Assembly: GCA_910584955.1 (NCBI GenBank)
Contig: CAJUDC010000086.1
Coordinates: 1 to 11,343 of the forward strand
DNA length: 11,343 bases
Direction of reading: 5' to 3'
Source: an uncultured Paraprevotella sp.
GTDB lineage: Bacteria; Bacteroidota; Bacteroidia; Bacteroidales; Bacteroidaceae
Part shown: positions 8,219 to 11,343 of the stretch, one piece after another
Numbering within the stretch: the first letter of the stretch is position 1
How the letters are laid out: each line of letters starts with the position of its first letter
Translations under genes and position numbers: made by a program
The notes under the pieces: generated by a model
What the model was told of the DNA's origin: nothing
What the model saw: only the letters and a program-made list of their open reading frames with translations
Databases searched by the model: none

Positions 8219-9247
8219 ATGAACAAATCGGTTCTCTTATTATTGGCACTTTTATTTCACATAGAAAGTGTTGCTCAAACTTATAATTGGATTTCAGGGG
8301 GAGCACTTTATAAAGATTCCATCCGCCTTTGTCCCGAGTTGTTCGATGCTTTTACACGTGAACGGATAAGTTCTAACTATGTTGCTGGTTACATGTCGAT
8401 TATGGATGGACAAGATAGCACGCTTCTTTTGAAGGTAGAACCGGATACACTTATTGTCAATGGAAATTTTTGGGGGTATGTTTTTGAACATTGGGCGCCT
8501 CGACGATCAAAATATTTAGTGAAGATAGAACAGGTGGGTTATGAGCCGTGTATAACTGAACTGACGATACCCAAAAAGGTATATGGAAAACCGGTACATT
8601 GTGTGAAGTTTGACGTTTTGCTGTATAAGGAAGCCAAGCAATTACAGGAAGTAACTGTTCAGGCCTCCAAAATATTGATGGTGAACAAGGGAGACACCAT
8701 AGAATACAACGCTTCGGCTTTCCGTTTGTCCGAAGGTTCCATGCTCGACGCGCTGATTCGTAACCTCCCCGGCGTGAAGCTAGACGAATATGGACGCATC
8801 ACGGTGAACGGCGAGTTTGTGAGTAGTCTGCTGGTGAACGGTCGTGACTTTTTTAAAGGAGATCCGAAAATCGCCTTGGACAACCTTCCGGCCTATACGG
8901 TGAACAAGGTGCAGGTGTATCGAAAGACGCCGGAATCGGCGTACCTGTTCCGCGAGGATTCCGTAGCCCGTACCACGGATCCGCTGGTGATGGACGTGAA
9001 ACTGAAACGGGAATACGCGCAAGGTTGGATTACGAACTACGAGGCGGCGGGCGGCATAGAGACAGACCGTTCGGGCAAGGGCTTGTACATGGGACGCCTG
9101 TTTGCAATGCGTTATACCGACTATTCCAGCTTGGCTATCTTTGGCAATGTGAACAACATCAGTGATCAGAGTATGGAGCAAAGGCGAATGGAGGAAGCCG
9201 ATGAGACCGGAAACGGGAGAAGTTACTTCGCAAATGGGAGGGCTTAA
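8219..9247 (+). CDS. TonB-dependent receptor-like outer-membrane beta-barrel protein, 5' part (frameshifted)
   Basis: This is the N-terminal part of a Bacteroidetes outer-membrane beta-barrel protein of the TonB-receptor-like type. The ATG at 8219 is chosen over an upstream in-frame ATG at 8102 because it begins a good signal peptide (MNKSVLLLLALLFHIESVAQ); the upstream one would overlap the previous gene. Residues 21-140 take the place of the usual carboxypeptidase-like regulatory domain, ending in KIEQVGYEPC and a typical last strand. A plug-like domain follows at about 142-236: LQEVTVQASK, GDTIEYNASAF, LDALIRNLPGVKLDEYG, then LLVNGRDFFKGDPKIALDNL. The barrel begins near 261 (VKLKREYAQGWI). 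Family similarity holds to about NNISDQ (residues 312-317) and then fails, with the last 26 residues before the stop being out of frame. The real protein continues in frame 3. Uptake of a ligand or an envelope role is inferred from family only. Confidence 0.8.
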   Translation: MNKSVLLLLALLFHIESVAQTYNWISGGALYKDSIRLCPELFDAFTRERISSNYVAGYMSIMDGQDSTLLLKVEPDTLIVNGNFWGYVFEHWAPRRSKYLVKIEQVGYEPCITELTIPKKVYGKPVHCVKFDVLLYKEAKQLQEVTVQASKILMVNKGDTIEYNASAFRLSEGSMLDALIRNLPGVKLDEYGRITVNGEFVSSLLVNGRDFFKGDPKIALDNLPAYTVNKVQVYRKTPESAYLFREDSVARTTDPLVMDVKLKREYAQGWITNYEAAGGIETDRSGKGLYMGRLFAMRYTDYSSLAIFGNVNNISDQSMEQRRMEEADETGNGRSYFANGRA

Positions 9248-11231
9248 CTGGGATTTGACATGGAGGAAGACGCAAATGAATTATCACATGGATTTTACCG
9301 GAACTCATGTTACCACCGACCAGCGTTCGGAGGGAATCACCCAGACGTTTCTGGAGAGCGGCGACGTTTATACGCGCAGACGGAGCACGTCGCACAACGA
9401 GCGCACTTCGTATAATTGGGGCCATGATTTCTCCTATCCGGGAAAGAATGTCCATTTTGTGCTGAACCATGTGACGGCTGATTATACACGGGCGAACAAT
9501 CGCTCGCTCAGTCAGTTGGGTTCGTTCTCGGTCAACCCTGTCGAGGCTTATCGGTGCGCTTCGCTTGACAGCTTGTTTAGCGGGTTGGGTAGCGAGCGTC
9601 TGTTGGAGACACTTGTCAATCGTCGGCAACAAATGAATTTGGGAGAGTATGAGGATTGGAATGTAAAGGGCAATGGCTGGGCCGATTTCCGTGAACCTTT
9701 TCGAGGCAAGCGGAGCCGGATCGGCTTTGGCGGTAGTTTCCATCGTAAAGACGAAATTTGCTTCTTGCACGATGCGGTGGATTATGGCAAGACGCAGGAG
9801 GGAACCGAAGGGTATGCGCAGGATCAGTATTCGAAGTTGCCGGTATCCGACTATCGGTTCGGCGTTGGCTTGGAAACGAGAATATGGGATCATTTATTTT
9901 CCGTTTCAGCAACGAATTTTACGATCCAACATGATTTGGGCTATAATTTCGACCTCTCGCACAAGTCCGGCGAGCGCTCGCTCTATCGGTTGGATCGGCT
10001 GGACGATTGGGAAACGCCGGGAGCAGATGTGGAGCATTGGAGTGACTTTGAAAAGCTGTTGTCCGCAGTGGGCGATGAACGACAGCGCGTAATCGATTTA
10101 GATAATTCGTATGCCACTACGGAAGATTGCCAGAAGCATACGATGGAGTGGAAAAGCCAAATAACTTTGCGAAAGAAGGGCCAATCTCATCATCATACGG
10201 AAATTAGATTAACCCTGCCCTTCGACTTCGCCCGCAACTGCATCGATGACTACCGCAACCTCACGCCCCGCAACCTGACGCGGCGCGACCTGCTTTTCAG
10301 TCCCCAGCTGTACATCACCATCATGAAAGACCTGCGCATTACGTACCGGAGCGACGAACGCATCCCTAACCTGCTCCACCTGCTTGACGTGCGCGACGAC
10401 AGCGACCCGATGTCCGTCTCGTTGGGAAACGCCCGGCTGAAGAACAGTCGCGAGCACAACTTGGACGCTTCTTTCCGCCGCACCACGACAGCCTATCAGC
10501 GCAACTATTCGGTGCGGGCTTCATATGAACGTTACAAGAATCGGGTGACGATGGCGCAGTGGTATGATCGCGAGACGGGGCGCTCGCTGTTCCAGCCGCG
10601 CAACATCACGGGAGACTGGAGCACCTCTCTAAGCGGAAATTTCGGCCAACGCATCGACAATCGCGGCAGGTTGTCGTTCGAAGCCTCTACTTTGTTCAGT
10701 TATGGCAACAGTGTGGATTATATCTTTGACGGTACCACTTCTGATGACGGTAAACTGATCACGGCCCGCAGTTATTTGCGGGGCGGATTGAATCTGACAT
10801 ACCGTTTCGACAGGCGTACGCGCTTGTATGGAAAGGCTGATGCCGGTTGGAGCCATATTACCAGCGACCGGGCCAACTTCACAACGATCAGCACCACGGA
10901 CTTTTCCTACGGCCTGAGCTTCACGACCGAGCTGCCGGGCAAGCTGGATTTCGATACCGACATCACGATGTACAGCCGCCGGGGCTACATGGATGCTTCG
11001 ATGAACGACAACGTGCTGATGTGGAACGCCAGCCTTTCGCGCGCCTTGGGCAAAGGGAAACATTGGATCCTCAAAGGTACGGGGGTGGACCTGCTTCGTC
11101 AGGTATCGAACGTGAGAAGCTACGTTACGGGCACGGGGCGTGTGGAGACGTGGTACAACACTCAGCCCGCCTATGCCATGCTGCACCTGACGTATCGCCT
11201 GTTTGTGAAACCCAAAAAACAACGAAACTAA
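9162..11231 (+). CDS. TonB-dependent receptor-like outer-membrane beta-barrel protein, 3' part (barrel)
   Basis: This frame holds the beta-barrel of the protein begun at 8219. The GTG at 9162 only marks where the frame opens; genuine similarity begins at about VWSKGEW (9171), so it is not likely an independent gene. The segment GEVTSQMGGLNWDLTW matches the conserved K/Q-MGG-(I/L) strand that follows the first barrel hairpin in this family. The rest shows alternating aromatic and polar residues with many charged loops, as expected for a barrel such as the OMP_b-brl_3 type, and it ends TYRLFVKPKKQRN. There is no signal peptide, so alone it could not be exported. Joined to the 5' part it would be about 1,004 residues, normal for the family. 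The stretch from about 10208 to 10500 is much richer in GC and C-ending codons than what precedes it, hinting at a mosaic gene. Ligand unknown. Confidence 0.8.
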   Translation: MIRVWSKGEWRKPMRPETGEVTSQMGGLNWDLTWRKTQMNYHMDFTGTHVTTDQRSEGITQTFLESGDVYTRRRSTSHNERTSYNWGHDFSYPGKNVHFVLNHVTADYTRANNRSLSQLGSFSVNPVEAYRCASLDSLFSGLGSERLLETLVNRRQQMNLGEYEDWNVKGNGWADFREPFRGKRSRIGFGGSFHRKDEICFLHDAVDYGKTQEGTEGYAQDQYSKLPVSDYRFGVGLETRIWDHLFSVSATNFTIQHDLGYNFDLSHKSGERSLYRLDRLDDWETPGADVEHWSDFEKLLSAVGDERQRVIDLDNSYATTEDCQKHTMEWKSQITLRKKGQSHHHTEIRLTLPFDFARNCIDDYRNLTPRNLTRRDLLFSPQLYITIMKDLRITYRSDERIPNLLHLLDVRDDSDPMSVSLGNARLKNSREHNLDASFRRTTTAYQRNYSVRASYERYKNRVTMAQWYDRETGRSLFQPRNITGDWSTSLSGNFGQRIDNRGRLSFEASTLFSYGNSVDYIFDGTTSDDGKLITARSYLRGGLNLTYRFDRRTRLYGKADAGWSHITSDRANFTTISTTDFSYGLSFTTELPGKLDFDTDITMYSRRGYMDASMNDNVLMWNASLSRALGKGKHWILKGTGVDLLRQVSNVRSYVTGTGRVETWYNTQPAYAMLHLTYRLFVKPKKQRN
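9164..9173 (+). other. Frameshift point in the receptor gene
   Basis: The family-like sequence leaves frame 2 after Asp-Gln (codons at 9164-9169) and resumes in frame 3 at Val-Trp (9171-9176). The local DNA reads GATCAGAGTATGG. Adding one AG, to give GATCAGAGAGTATGG, would encode Asp-Gln-Arg-Val-Trp, and the Arg sits where related receptors have N-x-x-D-x-R. Loss of one AG unit from a short repeat is therefore the simplest explanation. Confidence 0.75.
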
Positions 11232-11252
11232 CTGATAAACATTATATAGGAA

Positions 11253-11300
11253 ATGTTTTTGGGGAGAGTTGAAGCCATTCCGGCAAGCAACGCATCCTGA
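11253..11300 (+). other. Possible start of a further gene, cut by the repeat junction
   Basis: An ATG 22 bp after the receptor stop reads MFLGRVEAIPAS for exactly 12 codons up to the repeat junction at 11288/11289, then ends three codons later (NAS, stop) within the repeat. It could be a displaced or truncated next gene, or simply chance. I do not recognise the peptide. No terminator hairpin is visible after the receptor stop. Confidence 0.2.
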
Positions 11301-11343
11301 CGGCGGAATACGCTACCAAGATGTGCGAAATATCGCTGTTGCA
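11289..11343 (+). repeat. Copy 2 of the 55-bp direct repeat, at the window edge
   Basis: These last 55 bases are identical to 7311-7365 in the tolC-like gene and in the same orientation; the offset is 3,978 bp. In this position they follow sequence downstream of the receptor gene, with no homology just left of the join. They could be the beginning of a longer duplicated tolC-like 3' end, or the shared k-mer at an assembly break. Confidence 0.95.

Noticed and set aside
9673..10092. A 139-codon + strand ORF within the receptor barrel
   Set aside because: It lies in another frame of the barrel coding sequence, with no signal, motif or initiation context of its own.

Overview
The window looks like a piece of a Bacteroidales chromosome, most likely Bacteroides or a close relative, probably from a draft or metagenomic assembly. 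The evidence is the protein families (a Bacteroidetes-type outer-membrane beta-barrel receptor and a C39-like domain of the kind found in VKOR proteins), the lack of clear Shine-Dalgarno sites, a TAnnTTTG-type -7 box, and a moderate GC content. All supported genes lie on the + strand.

Layout. (1) 1-1650 is the 3' part of a superfamily 2 helicase gene fused to a long C-terminal region ending in WG-type beta repeats. Its 5' end lies outside the window. A 19-bp hairpin follows at 1710-1756. (2) 1932-7399 is a complete three-gene tripartite efflux operon: periplasmic adaptor (MFP), HAE1-type RND pump with intact proton-relay residues, and TolC-type outer-membrane factor. The genes are tightly packed (15-bp gap, then a 4-bp ATGA overlap), and a perfect 15-bp hairpin at 7464-7503 closes the operon. 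(3) 7400-7802 is non-coding, with the hairpin and a weak promoter candidate. (4) 7803-8195 encodes a 130-residue protein that looks like the N-terminal C39-like domain of a VKOR/thioredoxin-type protein, cut short and ending in a membrane-spanning segment. (5) 8219-11231 is one large TonB-receptor-like beta-barrel gene broken by a frameshift near 9170. Restoring one AG dinucleotide would join the two halves into about 1,004 residues.

The adaptor, pump and TolC partner should form one envelope-spanning exporter of unknown substrate. The region after it looks less stable: a truncated gene, a frameshifted receptor with abrupt composition changes inside it, and, at the right edge, an exact 55-bp copy of the 3' part of the tolC-like gene. 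This last feature means either a real rearrangement (for example a tandem duplication with a period of 3,978 bp) or a de Bruijn assembly end, since 55 is a common k-mer size. I saw no tRNA, rRNA, CRISPR array, transposase or attachment site. I found no clear new system; the most notable points are the terminal repeat, the broken receptor, the odd C39-like fragment and an 8-G tract in the adaptor gene.
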